Shown: positions 7,908 to 16,584 of the stretch, piece after piece
How the letters are laid out: each line of letters starts with the position of its first letter
Numbering within the stretch: the first letter of the stretch is position 1
Assembly: GCA_964396415.1 (NCBI GenBank)
Contig: CAYNFM010000023.1
Span: 1 to 44,084 of the forward strand
Direction of reading: 5' to 3'
Length of the DNA: 44,084 bases
DNA from: UBA1306 sp964396415
GTDB taxonomy: Bacteria > Spirochaetota > Spirochaetia > Treponematales > Rectinemataceae
Program-made: the position numbers and the translations under genes
Notes under the pieces: model-generated
What the model saw: only the letters and a program-made list of their open reading frames with translations
What the model was told of the DNA's origin: nothing
Databases searched by the model: none

Positions 7908-8789
7908 TTGCGCTTCGACCGGGACGCCGAGCGATTCATGAAGTCCGATGCGGACAGGCTCGTGTCCCTCGCCGGCCTCCTCGCCGCCCGATCCCTGCCG
8001 TATTCCGTCGTCAAGACGGGAGAGGCCAGGCACGTCGTGGTCCGGATGGGAAAGTCGCGGCCCCGGCTCGCCTTCGCGGCCCATTACGACAGGATAAGGG
8101 GCAGTCCCGGCGCCCTCGATAATTCCTGCGCCTGTCTCCAGCTCATAGAGTTCGCTGCCCGCAAGGCGGCCGCGCCCGATTACGCCGAATCGGGAGATTC
8201 GGAAGGCGCGACCTCGCGCTCTACGGCCGCTAGCGGCTCGCCTTCCTTCCTGGTGGCCTTCACCGATGCCGAGGAGGCGCCGGGCTCGGGAGAGGCCACC
8301 AGGCAGGGAGCCTATTCCCTGGCTCTCCGTCTGAAGGCCGCCTATGGGACGGGGAAGGCGATGGCGACCATCGTCCTCGACGTGACGGGAAGGGGAGGGC
8401 GGCTCCTCCTCTCGACCGCTCCGGCGGGACTGCTCGCGCGAACGGGGCTTTCGCTTTCGGATGCGGCGTCGGGACACCTGGCCCTAGTCGGCCTCGCCAG
8501 AAGGGCGGCCGCGCGGGCGGGCATCGCCGCGCCTCTCGAGGCGGACCTTCCCTGGTCGGACGACCTCGGCCTGACCTTGGGCGGCCTCCCCGCCCTCGCC
8601 ATCAGCCTCCTCCCGGAGGCCGAGGCCGCGATGCTGGCCGCGGGGAAGCGGCCGCCTCTCTGGGACATCCTCCATACGGAGGCGGACTCTCCCGAATTGG
8701 CGGAAGAGTCGTCTTTCGGGCTCATGTCCTCCCTGCTCGACGCGATCCTTTCCGAGCTTGCCACGTTGCCCGAACCTTTCTTATACTAG
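7908..8789 (+). CDS. M28-like zinc aminopeptidase family protein
   Basis: This protein of up to 293 residues has the ordered metal-ligand pattern of M28 peptidases: AAHYD (first His), GALDNS (bridging Asp), TDAEEAPG (catalytic and metal Glu), LPWSDDLGL, and LHTEADSPE near the C-terminus (last His). No signal peptide is evident, so it is probably cytoplasmic. The start is uncertain: TTG at 7908 gives the full frame, whereas the ATG at 7938 is a good alternative. It lies 10 bp after the LacI-type gene and just before oligoendopeptidase F, whose promoter is contained in its last codons. A role in peptide breakdown is inferred; the substrate is unknown. A short low-complexity insert (SGDSEGATSRSTAASG) is unusual. 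Confidence 0.7.
   Translation: MRFDRDAERFMKSDADRLVSLAGLLAARSLPYSVVKTGEARHVVVRMGKSRPRLAFAAHYDRIRGSPGALDNSCACLQLIEFAARKAAAPDYAESGDSEGATSRSTAASGSPSFLVAFTDAEEAPGSGEATRQGAYSLALRLKAAYGTGKAMATIVLDVTGRGGRLLLSTAPAGLLARTGLSLSDAASGHLALVGLARRAAARAGIAAPLEADLPWSDDLGLTLGGLPALAISLLPEAEAAMLAAGKRPPLWDILHTEADSPELAEESSFGLMSSLLDAILSELATLPEPFLY
8758..8787 (+). promoter_or_regulatory. Promoter of the oligoendopeptidase gene
   Basis: TTGCCA and TATACT are separated by 18 bp and lie within the last codons of the upstream peptidase gene, with the ATG about 30 nt downstream. pepF can thus be expressed apart from the sugar operon. Confidence 0.55.
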
Positions 8790-8818
8790 TGCCGCGCTCG
8801 ACCCGGAAGGAGATCGAT

Positions 8819-10624
8819 ATGATTGATGCCGCCGCCGTACCCCAAAGGTCCGAAATCCCCATGTCGGATCGATGGGATCTCGCGAGCCTTTTCGAGGACG
8901 AGGCCTCCTGGGAACTGGGCCTCAAGGCTTACGACTCCATGACGCCCAGGATTACGGCCCTCAAGGGCACCTTGGTGTCCTCGCGCGAGGCTTTTATCGC
9001 CGCCCTCGAATTTTACCGCGATTTCGGAATCCTCGACGAGCGACTGGCCTACTATGCCAGTCTCAGGCAGAGCGAGGATGAAGGCGACGACGCCTCGCGA
9101 GGGCGCTATTCGCGCTATGAAGCCGCCTCCACGCGAGCCAAGGCCGCATGGGCCTGGTTCGTGCCCGAGTTCCAGGCCCTGCCGGATGCCTTCATGGACC
9201 TTTGCCTGAAGGACCCGCGCTTCGCCGAATACCAGGTCTTCCTCCGCAAGTTCCTCCGCTTCAAGCCTCACATCCTCTCCGAAAAGGAGGAGAGGCTCCT
9301 CGCCCTCCAGGCGGAATCAGCGGGCGTCGCGCGGGACGCTTTCTCCGTCCTGACCAATGTCGACCTGGATTTCGGCGCGATAGAGACTCCCGAGGGCCCG
9401 AGGCCCCTGACGCAGTCGAGCTATCAGTCCTTCCTGCGCAGTCCCGACCGCGATCTTCGGAAGCGGGCATATTTCCAGTTCTACAAGGCCTACGAGGCCC
9501 ACAAGAATGCCCTGGCCGCCCTCTACTCGGGTTCGGTCAAGCTGGACAAGTTCGGCGCCATCGTCAGGAGCTTCCCCTCTGCTCGGGCGGCCGCGCTCTT
9601 CCCCGACGACGTGAGCGAGAGCGTCTACGACAATCTCGTCGGGACGATCGCCGAGAACCTCCCCATCCTCCATGAGTACTACGAGCTGCGAAAGGCCGCC
9701 CTCAAATTGGACGAGCTTCGCCATTACGACGTCTACGTGCCGCTCGCTCCCGAAGCCAAGGCTCGGCACAGCTATGCCGAGGCGGTGGATTTGGTATGCT
9801 CATCCCTTTCCCCTCTCGGAGAGGACTACGTCGCCGCCATGCGCGCGGGGGTCGAGGGTCGCTGGGTCGATCGCTACGAGAACAAGGGCAAGAGCTCCGG
9901 GGCCTTTTCGGCGGGGTCCTTCTCTGGCGAGCCCTATATCCTGCTCAATTACAAGGAAGAAGTACTCCACGACGTCTTCACCCTCGCGCACGAGGCGGGG
10001 CACTCGATGCACTCGCACTACTCGGCCCGATCGAACCCCTTCCTTTCTTACGGCTATTCGATCTTCGAGGCCGAGGTGGCGAGCACCTTCAACGAGCAGC
10101 TCCTTTTCCGCCATCTCTACGACCATGCCGAGGGGGACGAGGCGAGGGCATCTCTCGTAAGCGCCAAGCTCGACGACCTGGTCGGGACTCTCTTCAGGCA
10201 GACGATGTTCGCCGAGTTCGAGAGCCGCAGCCACGAGATGGTCGAGGCCGACGAGCCTCTCACCGTCGAGGCCTTGCGCTCGGAATACCGAAAGCTCCTC
10301 GAGAAGTACTTCGGTCCCGCCATGCGCCTCGAAGACTTCAGCGACCTCGAGTGCCTGCGCATCCCGCACTTCTATAACGCCTTCTACGTCTACAAGTACG
10401 CCACGGGCATCTCGGCCAGCATCGCCCTTTCGGAGCGCGTTCTGGGAGGGGAAGAGGGCGCGCGTGCGGACTATTTCGCTTTCCTGCGCTCGGGCGGCTC
10501 TCGCTTCCCCATAGAGTCCCTCAAGGTCGCAGGCGTGGACATGTCGACTCCCGGACCCGTCCGCGCGGCCTGCGCCAGCTTCGCGCGATGGTCGGCGGAG
10601 CTCAAGCGCCTTTTACGCCTATAA
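8819..10624 (+). CDS. pepF: M3-family oligoendopeptidase F
   Basis: A 601-residue cytosolic zinc metallopeptidase that cleaves oligopeptides. The zinc site is HEAGHSMHSH at about residues 390-399, with the third ligand expected in the downstream FEAEVASTFNE motif. The C-terminal RIPHFYNAFYVYKYATGISAS is the family's substrate-closing region. Length matches PepF. The ATG at 8819 is chosen because AAGGAG precedes it by 7 nt; the upstream GTG at 8789 overlaps the previous stop and lacks a ribosome site. With the M28-like protein it suggests peptide use as carbon and nitrogen source. Confidence 0.93.
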   Translation: MIDAAAVPQRSEIPMSDRWDLASLFEDEASWELGLKAYDSMTPRITALKGTLVSSREAFIAALEFYRDFGILDERLAYYASLRQSEDEGDDASRGRYSRYEAASTRAKAAWAWFVPEFQALPDAFMDLCLKDPRFAEYQVFLRKFLRFKPHILSEKEERLLALQAESAGVARDAFSVLTNVDLDFGAIETPEGPRPLTQSSYQSFLRSPDRDLRKRAYFQFYKAYEAHKNALAALYSGSVKLDKFGAIVRSFPSARAAALFPDDVSESVYDNLVGTIAENLPILHEYYELRKAALKLDELRHYDVYVPLAPEAKARHSYAEAVDLVCSSLSPLGEDYVAAMRAGVEGRWVDRYENKGKSSGAFSAGSFSGEPYILLNYKEEVLHDVFTLAHEAGHSMHSHYSARSNPFLSYGYSIFEAEVASTFNEQLLFRHLYDHAEGDEARASLVSAKLDDLVGTLFRQTMFAEFESRSHEMVEADEPLTVEALRSEYRKLLEKYFGPAMRLEDFSDLECLRIPHFYNAFYVYKYATGISASIALSERVLGGEEGARADYFAFLRSGGSRFPIESLKVAGVDMSTPGPVRAACASFARWSAELKRLLRL

Positions 10625-10703
10625 TCGAAGCGAGTCTCCCGATGCCGTAACCCGGCGAAGCCTCGAAAAAGCGCTATGCCTCTTTCTCCCCTGCCGATTG
10701 GGC

Positions 10704-10734
10704 TTGACAGGATATCGTCTTATGTTGCTATAAA
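10704..10734 (+). promoter_or_regulatory. Promoter of trpB2
   Basis: A consensus TTGACA is followed by TATAAA at 19 bp (or GCTATA at 17 bp), some 25-30 nt before the ATG at 10760, which has AGGAGG 6 nt upstream. Confidence 0.55.
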
Positions 10735-10759
10735 TAGTAACTAAACCTAGGAGGCAACG

Positions 10760-12127
10760 ATGAGCGAAGAAACGAAGGTCTTCCTATCCGAAAAAGAGCT
10801 ACCCCAGAAATGGTGCAATCTCCTCCCCTTCCTTCCCGAACCGATAAAGCCGTACTTGAGCCCGCAGACCATGAAGCCGGCTACGCCGGACGAGCTTAGC
10901 GTTCTCTTCCCGATGGAGCTCATCAAGCAGGAGTTCTCGAGCGAGGAGTTCGTCGAGATTCCGGACGCGGTCCGCGAGCTGTATCGGATCTACCGCCCTA
11001 CTCCCCTCGTGCGGGCGCGTCGACTCGAGAAGGCCCTCGGCACTCCGGCACGCATCTACTACAAGAACGAAAGCGTCTCGCCGGCCGGCAGCCATAAGGC
11101 GAATACGGCGATCGCGCAGGCCTACTACAACAAGCAGGAAGGTGTACATCGTCTCGTGACCGAGACTGGAGCCGGCCAGTGGGGTTCCGCCCTGGCCCTG
11201 GCGGGGACCCTGCTGGGCGACATGGAGGTCAAGGTGTTCATGGTGCGGGTTTCCTACAGCCAGAAGCCTTACCGCGCCGTCCTGATGAAGACCTGGGGCG
11301 CGACCGTCGTCCCTTCCCCGAGCGACCAGACCAACACGGGCCGCGGCTTGCTCAAGGATAATCCGAACCATCCCGGCAGTCTCGGCATCGCGATCAGCGA
11401 GGCGGTCGAGGAAGTGGCGACCCGCAAGGAGCGCGACAGCCACTACGCGCTCGGCTCGGTCCTCAACCATGTCCTTCTCCACCAGACGGTGATCGGGGAG
11501 GAGACCCTCAAGCAGTTCGAGCTCCTGGGCGAGAAGCCCGACGTCCTCATCGGCTGCGTCGGGGGAGGGAGCAACTTCGGGGGCTTCGTGATCCCCTTCG
11601 CCAAGGAAAAGATCCAGGGCAAGCGCGATTGCAGGATCGTGGCCGTGGAGCCCGCGGCCTGTCCGACCCTCACCAAGGGTATCTTCGCCTTCGACTACGG
11701 CGACGAGGCGAAGTTCGGCCCCATCGCCGAGATGTACACCCTCGGCCACGACTTCATCCCCTCGGGCATACACGCGGGCGGACTGCGCTACCACGGCGAC
11801 TCCCCCATCGTGAGCATGCTCAAGAAGAAGAACGTCATCGAGGCCGTCGCTTACAACCAGCTGGAGGTGTTCGAGGCCGCCCAGCTCTTCGCGAGGACCG
11901 AAGGCATCGTCGTCGCCCCGGAGACCGCTCATGCGGTGAAGAGCGTCGTCGACGAAGCGCTCAAAGCCAAGGCCGACAAGGAGCCGAAGGTCATTTCCTT
12001 CATCCTGAGCGGGCACGGGATGCTCGATATGGGAGCCTACGACGACTTCCTGTCGGGCAAGCTCGAGAACCACGTCCATCCCGAGGAGAAGATCAAGGAA
12101 GCGCTCAAGAAGCTGCCGGTCATCTGA
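10760..12127 (+). CDS. trpB: Tryptophan synthase beta chain, TrpB2 type
   Basis: A 455-residue PLP enzyme of fold type II. The Schiff-base lysine is in AGSHKANTA at about residue 113, and the phosphate-binding glycine loop is CVGGGSNFGG at about residue 260. Its N-terminal extension (LPFLPEPIKPYL...) and length above 440 are features of TrpB2, which condenses indole with L-serine and often functions without TrpA. No trpA or other trp gene is near, and the gene has its own promoter and strong terminator. Indole salvage is therefore as plausible as de novo synthesis. Confidence 0.93.
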   Translation: MSEETKVFLSEKELPQKWCNLLPFLPEPIKPYLSPQTMKPATPDELSVLFPMELIKQEFSSEEFVEIPDAVRELYRIYRPTPLVRARRLEKALGTPARIYYKNESVSPAGSHKANTAIAQAYYNKQEGVHRLVTETGAGQWGSALALAGTLLGDMEVKVFMVRVSYSQKPYRAVLMKTWGATVVPSPSDQTNTGRGLLKDNPNHPGSLGIAISEAVEEVATRKERDSHYALGSVLNHVLLHQTVIGEETLKQFELLGEKPDVLIGCVGGGSNFGGFVIPFAKEKIQGKRDCRIVAVEPAACPTLTKGIFAFDYGDEAKFGPIAEMYTLGHDFIPSGIHAGGLRYHGDSPIVSMLKKKNVIEAVAYNQLEVFEAAQLFARTEGIVVAPETAHAVKSVVDEALKAKADKEPKVISFILSGHGMLDMGAYDDFLSGKLENHVHPEEKIKEALKKLPVI

Positions 12128-12144
12128 TTCGCACTCATGCTCGA

Positions 12145-12189
12145 ACGGCCGACGAGGGCGGAAAGACGCCTTAGTCGGCCGTCTTTTTT
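12145..12189 (+). terminator. Rho-independent terminator after trpB2
   Basis: ACGGCCGAC (12145-12153) pairs perfectly with GTCGGCCGT (12174-12182), with a second inner stem GGCG/CGCC, followed by a run of six T. Confidence 0.92.
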
Positions 12190-12274
12190 CCACATTTCCG
12201 AAATCGAGCGAGAGGGAAACCTTAAATGACGGTTTCCTCCCATGCTCTCCCTTCCAAATCGCTCCATTAAGCCC

Positions 12275-12306
12275 TTGAATTTTACATTCTATGTGATATT
12301 ATATCA
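12275..12306 (+). promoter_or_regulatory. Promoter and palindromic operator of the AbrB-type operon
   Basis: TTGAAT (12275-12280) and TATTAT (12297-12302) are 16 bp apart. A perfect palindrome TGATAT-T-ATATCA (12294-12306) covers the -10 box. It resembles an FNR/CRP-type site but with one extra central base, and could equally be the target of the AbrB-like protein encoded just downstream. Confidence 0.5.
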
Positions 12307-12343
12307 ATTGTTGCTGATAATTCAGTAATAAAGGGGTTGGTTG

Positions 12344-12643
12344 ATGGAACAGGATTGTGATGATTTAACTGATTGCAATCCCGATATTACAGATGCCCCC
12401 GCGTGCTGTCAGGAGAGCCGTTGTCAAATCGAAGCCCTCCTTTCAGTCGATGAGCGGGGGCAGATGATCCTCCCGAAAGACGTCCGCGACAAGGCTAAAA
12501 TCAAGGCTGGAGATAAATTAGCCTTGATCAGCTGGTCGAGGGAGGATGTGGTGCTCTGTTTTTCCCTGATGAAGGCCGATGAGGTTGGCGCTTTTATCAA
12601 GGACTATCTTGGGCCGATGATGGGCGGCTCGGTGAAAAAATGA
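12344..12643 (+). CDS. AbrB/MazE/SpoVT-type DNA-binding protein with Cys-rich N-terminus
   Basis: A 99-residue protein. Residues about 30-75 form a swapped-hairpin AbrB domain (SVDERGQMILPKDVRDKAKIKAGDKLAL, split here as SVDERGQMILPKDVR and IKAGDKLAL), the fold of transition-state regulators and antitoxins. The first 27 residues carry five cysteines (Cys 5, 11, 21, 22 and 27, including a CC pair), suggesting a bound metal or redox switch; that is inference. The start is ATG 12344, after AAAGGGG. No toxin gene follows, so it is probably a regulator rather than an antitoxin. It overlaps the next gene (ATGA), and the palindrome over its own promoter is a candidate autoregulatory site. Confidence 0.8.
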   Translation: MEQDCDDLTDCNPDITDAPACCQESRCQIEALLSVDERGQMILPKDVRDKAKIKAGDKLALISWSREDVVLCFSLMKADEVGAFIKDYLGPMMGGSVKK

Positions 12644-13116
12644 GGGAGGCCCTGTTGCGCGCAATCGTCAGTCGGGTTTGTTGTGGGCTGTCGTTGCTTC
12701 TATTCTTTACCGCCGGTTCCGCCGTCTGGCCCGAAGGCGCCGGTTTTTCGGTAGGCGGCACAATCACCTATGATAATACGGGACCGCTCTACGTGAAACT
12801 TCTCGATAAGGCCCAATTCGAGCGGGACGTCTCGGGTAAGGATTCGCTCTCTCCGTTCATCCTGAAGATCGAGACGGTTTCAGGTAAAAGCGGGAAGAAA
12901 TCCCTGCCCTTCAATTTTGACGGTGTCCCGAAGGGAAGCTACGCGATCTCGGCTTTTCAGGACGTCAACGGCGACGGGAAGCTTGGCATGGGGCTGTTCG
13001 GACCGACCGAGCCATGGGACATGTACCGGGTTCGGCCGAGCTTCAAGCCTGTTTTCAAGAACGTGTCGTTCGACTTGACCGGCGACATGCGGGATATCCG
13101 ACTAGTGCTGAAATAG
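12640..13116 (+). CDS. Secreted DUF2141 family protein
   Basis: This 158-residue protein starts with a signal peptide (hydrophobic CCGLSLLLFFTAGSAV, residues about 14-29). The remaining beta-rich domain has the DUF2141 pattern YAISAFQDVNGDGKLG, where the DVNGDGKLG loop resembles a calcium-binding loop, followed by GLFGPTEPWD. The family function is unknown. It is translationally coupled to the AbrB-type gene by an ATGA overlap and is followed 10 bp later by a small membrane protein, so all three probably act together at the cell envelope. Confidence 0.72.
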   Translation: MREALLRAIVSRVCCGLSLLLFFTAGSAVWPEGAGFSVGGTITYDNTGPLYVKLLDKAQFERDVSGKDSLSPFILKIETVSGKSGKKSLPFNFDGVPKGSYAISAFQDVNGDGKLGMGLFGPTEPWDMYRVRPSFKPVFKNVSFDLTGDMRDIRLVLK

Positions 13117-13126
13117 GGAGGCGACG

Positions 13127-13492
13127 ATGAGCATAGGCAGGATAGCGATACTGGTGGCCCATGGCCTTGTGGGCTGGGGCCTCTGTGCCGCGATCATCGC
13201 GGTCGGCAGCAGGATAACGACCATGGAGAACACGTTGATCATCCACGCGATCGCTGTGCCGGTGATTTTCTTCCTTGTCTCCCTGTCCTATTTCCGATTC
13301 TTCCGCTATACCGCGCCCATCCAGACCGCCGCATCGTTCACGGCCTTCGCGATCATCCTGGACGTCTTCGTCGTCGCTCTCCTCGTCCAGAAGAGCTTCG
13401 CAATGTTCGCCAGCGTGATCGGCACCTGGATTCCCTTCGCCCTGATCTTCCTGGCGACCTTCGCCACGGGGACGCTCATGCGCAAACCCTGA
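13127..13492 (+). CDS. Small four-helix membrane protein, function unknown
   Basis: A 121-residue protein with four predicted membrane helices, at about residues 6-28, 36-58, 65-88 and 95-116, joined by very short loops. I recognise no family with certainty. The ATG follows AGGGAGG at good spacing. Third gene of the AbrB-type/DUF2141 operon; an envelope role is suggested only by context. Confidence 0.7.
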   Translation: MSIGRIAILVAHGLVGWGLCAAIIAVGSRITTMENTLIIHAIAVPVIFFLVSLSYFRFFRYTAPIQTAASFTAFAIILDVFVVALLVQKSFAMFASVIGTWIPFALIFLATFATGTLMRKP

Positions 13493-13522
13493 GCCCCGCC
13501 TCGGCAAGGAGAGGTAGAGGCC

Positions 13523-13621
13523 ATGATCCATGCGGAGTGGTTTCCCGCGCTTTTCTCGATCGCGGCATCCGAACCTTCCGTAAACACTGTTGCCAGGACC
13601 CGCCAAGGGCAGCGGGTATAA
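13523..13621 (+). CDS. Possible short ORF or gene remnant at the operon end
   Basis: A 32-codon frame begins at an ATG preceded by AAGGAGAGG, 30 bp after the membrane protein gene. It starts MIHAEWFPALFSIAAS, which looks membrane-protein-like, then loses hydrophobicity and stops. It may be the 5' remnant of a fourth gene or chance. A weak stem ACCCGC/GCGGGT covers its end. Confidence 0.25.
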   Translation: MIHAEWFPALFSIAASEPSVNTVARTRQGQRV

Positions 13622-13650
13622 ATGTCGAACGGCAGAAACAGTCGGCGAAC

Positions 13651-14361
13651 CTAGATCCCCAGGTACGCCTTCTTTACGTTCTCGTCGCGGGCGACGTCCT
13701 GCGCCCTGCCCGAGAGGACGATCCTGCCCGTCTGCAGGACGTAGGCGCGATGGGCGATGCCGAGGGCCATGAGCGCGTTCTGCTCGACGAGGAGGATGGT
13801 CGTGCCCCTCGAGTTGAGCTCTTTGATGACGTCGAATATCTGGTCGACGAGGACGGGCGCCAGACCCATCGAGGGCTCGTCCATGAGCAGGATCTTGGGA
13901 TTGGACATGAGTCCCCGCGCCGTCGCGAGCATCTGCTGCTCGCCGCCCGAAAGCGTGCCGCCCTTCTGGGAAGAGCGCTCCTTGAGCCTGGGAAAGAGCG
14001 TGAAGGCGTACTCGATGCCGCGGTCGATCTCGTCCTTGTCCCTGACGATGTAGGCGCCCATCTCGAGGTTCTCGAGGACGGTGAGGCGGGGGAAGATGCC
14101 CCGTCCCTCGGGCACGAGGCCGAGCCCCTCCTTGTGCACGGAGTTTGGGGGCATCCTCGTGATATCCTTGCCCATGAGCCGCACGGAGCCGGCCTTGGGA
14201 TGGAGGAGACCCGAGATCGAGCGGAGGGTCGTAGTCTTGCCGGCCCCGTTGGCGCCTATGAGGGTGACTATCTCCCCTTCCTCGACGATGAGCGAGACCC
14301 CCTTGAGGGCGTGGATCTTGCCGTAATACGAATTGACGTTCTCGAGCTCGAGGAGGCTCAT
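13651..14361 (-). CDS. livF: Branched-chain amino acid ABC transporter ATP-binding protein LivF
   Basis: A 236-residue ABC ATPase with Walker A GANGAGKTT at about residue 36, signature SGGEQQML, and Walker B ILLMDEPS. The short C-terminus and the phrase GRGIFPRLTVLENLEMGAY place it in LivF rather than LivG. It energises uptake of leucine, isoleucine, valine or related amino acids. Last gene of the five-gene liv operon; its ATG overlaps the livG stop by four bases. Confidence 0.95.
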   Translation of the reverse strand: MSLLELENVNSYYGKIHALKGVSLIVEEGEIVTLIGANGAGKTTTLRSISGLLHPKAGSVRLMGKDITRMPPNSVHKEGLGLVPEGRGIFPRLTVLENLEMGAYIVRDKDEIDRGIEYAFTLFPRLKERSSQKGGTLSGGEQQMLATARGLMSNPKILLMDEPSMGLAPVLVDQIFDVIKELNSRGTTILLVEQNALMALGIAHRAYVLQTGRIVLSGRAQDVARDENVKKAYLGI

Positions 14362-15170
14362 TGCGAGTCTCCCGCGGTCTCCGCGGCGACGCTCGCCGCC
14401 CCGCGACCGAGGTAGGCCTCGATCACCCTCGCGTTGGAGGCGATATCGCGGGGCTCGCCCTCGGCTATCTTCTCTCCGTAGTCCATCACGCTGATCCTTT
14501 CGGAGATGTTCATCACTACCCTCATGTCGTGCTCGATGAGCAGTATCGTAATCCCGAGATCGTCGCGCAGCTTCCGGAAGAGGGCCGTCGCGTCCTCGGT
14601 CTCGGAGGGGTTCATCCCCGCGGTAGGCTCGTCGAGGAGGAGGAGCCGCGGCTCCGAGGCGAGGGCGCGCGCGATCTCGATTCGGCGCTGCGCCCCGTAG
14701 GGCAGGCTCCCCGCGAGCTCGTTGCCCACCCCGGCGATGCCGACGTATTCCATGAGCTCCTCGGCCCGCGCCTCGGCGCGCGCCTCCTCGGCCTTGAAGG
14801 CCCTCGTCCGGAGGACGGTTTGAACCGCGCCCTGGCGGAGCCTCGTGTAGGCCCCGACCATGATGTTCTCCACGACCGTCATTCCGCCGAAGAGCCGGAT
14901 GTTCTGGAAGGTCCGCGCCATGTGGAGGGCCGTGATCTTCTCGGGCACGAGACCGTCCACCCGCTTGCCTTCGAAGAATATCGTCCCTTCCTCGGGTTTG
15001 TTGAGTCCCGAGAGGGCATTGAAGAAAGTGGTCTTGCCGGCTCCGTTGGGCCCGATGATGGAGTAGATGCGGCCGGCTGCCATCGTGAAGCTCATCTTGT
15101 TGACCGCCGTCAGGCCGCCGAAGCGCTTGACGACGTCCTTGGTCTCGAGGATCAGGGCTGCCTCACTCAT
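14358..15170 (-). CDS. livG: Branched-chain amino acid ABC transporter ATP-binding protein LivG
   Basis: A 270-residue ABC ATPase. Walker A is GPNGAGKTT, the signature region reads LPYGAQRRIEIARAL, and Walker B is LLLLDEPTAGMNPSE, the last being typical of LivG. The RTFQNIRLFGGMTVVENIMVG segment is also LivG-specific. The start MSEAALILETK at 15170 overlaps the end of livM by eight bases; the longer frame is less likely. Partner of LivF in the ATPase dimer. Confidence 0.95.
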   Translation of the reverse strand: MSEAALILETKDVVKRFGGLTAVNKMSFTMAAGRIYSIIGPNGAGKTTFFNALSGLNKPEEGTIFFEGKRVDGLVPEKITALHMARTFQNIRLFGGMTVVENIMVGAYTRLRQGAVQTVLRTRAFKAEEARAEARAEELMEYVGIAGVGNELAGSLPYGAQRRIEIARALASEPRLLLLDEPTAGMNPSETEDATALFRKLRDDLGITILLIEHDMRVVMNISERISVMDYGEKIAEGEPRDIASNARVIEAYLGRGAASVAAETAGDSQ

Positions 15171-16575
15171 GATCGGACCCCTTCGCGCCGGCGGACGCTT
15201 CCTCCGGCGCATCCTCGTCCGCGGCGATGCCTTCCGAGCCCGCCTTGAGCTCGCGCTTTCGCCTGGCCGCGGGAAGTATGCCGGCGGGCCTATAGATCAT
15301 CATCAGGATGAGGATTATGCCGAAGAGCAGGCGTTGGTACTTCGACGGGTCGATCTGGTTGGAAAGGTCCTTCCAATGGAAGTTGATCAGGGGGATCACC
15401 GCGTCGCTCTGTCTGAGCTGGGCGAGGAAGAGCGAGAAGCTCTGCAATACCTGCAGGTTGAGGATGGTGACGACGGCGGCGCCTATGATGACCCCCGAAA
15501 TGCTGCCTATGCCGCCGAGGATGACCATCGTGAGCACGCCCACCGATTGGAGGAAGGTGAAGGACTCCGGGCTCACGAAGGTGCGGCTCGCGGCGAATAG
15601 GACGCCCATCGCGCCGGCGAAGGAGGCGCCGACCGCGAAGGCCCCCAGCTTGAGCCTGTTGGCGGGGATCCCCATGGCCGTCGCGGCCAGCTCATCCTCG
15701 CGGATGGCCGCCCAGGCCCTCCCGATCTTGGAGTCCTCCAGCCTGGCCGTCACGACGATCACGACCACGACGACTATCACGGCGATGAGGTAGAACATGA
15801 TGTCGTAGAATTGGCTGCCCGTGACCTCGTGGCCGACGAGGGGCTCGAACAGCCTATTGAAGAAGGCGAGCAGCTCCTTGGGTAGAGTCGGCCTCTGTAT
15901 GGGGGTGATGCCCTGAGGACCGTTCGTAAGGTTGACGGGCTTGTCGAGGTTGTTCGCGAGTTGGCGGATGATCTCCCCGCAGCCGAGGGTTATTATGGCC
16001 AGGTAGTCTCCGCGGACCCGCAGCACCGGCAGCCCCATGACGAGGCCGACGATCGCCGCTACGATTACGCCGAGGAATATGAAGAGATAGAACCAGTCCG
16101 GCGCCAGGAAGAAGCGGGTGCCTGGAGGGGCGGTACCCGGAATCGCCTGGAGCAGATAGGGTTGCTGCGAGCCGAAAAAGCCCCAAAGGTAGGCGCCGAC
16201 GGCGTAGAAGGCCATGTAGCCGAAGTTGAGCAGGCCCGAGAAGCCCACGACGATGTTGAGGCCGAGGGCGAGGGCGGCGAACACGGATATCTGGAAGATG
16301 ACCTCGAGGTAGAATATGTTCCGAGCGCCGAGTATGGGAACGATTACCACGGCGATCAGGACCGCGAGGCCGAGCTTCACCCACTTTTTCATGTCCAGGA
16401 AGTAGGCCAGGCTGGCCGCGACGGCGAAGAGGAGGAAGGCCGGGATGGACCGGGGGCTCACGTAGACGAGGACCGTCCCGATGGCGAGGAGGACCGAGGA
16501 GACGATATAGGGGTTCCTGCCCTCGTTCAGGAACTTGACCAGGGAACGGGCCGATCCGCGAATGTTCATTTTCAT
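15163..16575 (-). CDS. livM: Branched-chain amino acid ABC transporter permease LivM
   Basis: A 470-residue permease, longer than many LivM proteins because it has an N-terminal part with extra hydrophobic segments (about residues 22-85) and a charged acidic C-terminal tail (about 30 residues, rich in Glu, Asp and Ala). The core shows GLNIVVGFSGLLNFGYMAFYAVGAY and RVRGDYLAIITLGCGEIIR, diagnostic of the family, and the ATPase-contact region AAIREDELAATAMGI. It forms the channel with LivH. Confidence 0.94.
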   Translation of the reverse strand: MKMNIRGSARSLVKFLNEGRNPYIVSSVLLAIGTVLVYVSPRSIPAFLLFAVAASLAYFLDMKKWVKLGLAVLIAVVIVPILGARNIFYLEVIFQISVFAALALGLNIVVGFSGLLNFGYMAFYAVGAYLWGFFGSQQPYLLQAIPGTAPPGTRFFLAPDWFYLFIFLGVIVAAIVGLVMGLPVLRVRGDYLAIITLGCGEIIRQLANNLDKPVNLTNGPQGITPIQRPTLPKELLAFFNRLFEPLVGHEVTGSQFYDIMFYLIAVIVVVVVIVVTARLEDSKIGRAWAAIREDELAATAMGIPANRLKLGAFAVGASFAGAMGVLFAASRTFVSPESFTFLQSVGVLTMVILGGIGSISGVIIGAAVVTILNLQVLQSFSLFLAQLRQSDAVIPLINFHWKDLSNQIDPSKYQRLLFGIILILMMIYRPAGILPAARRKRELKAGSEGIAADEDAPEEASAGAKGSDHE

Positions 16576-16584
16576 CTGCGCCCC

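Noticed and set aside
12344..12643. Antitoxin of a type II toxin-antitoxin pair
   Set aside because: The downstream gene is a secreted DUF2141 protein, not a PIN, MazF or RelE-type toxin.
13651..14361. Plus-strand open frames of about 290 codons opposite livF and livG
   Set aside because: Composition-driven shadows of two clearly identified ABC ATPase genes.
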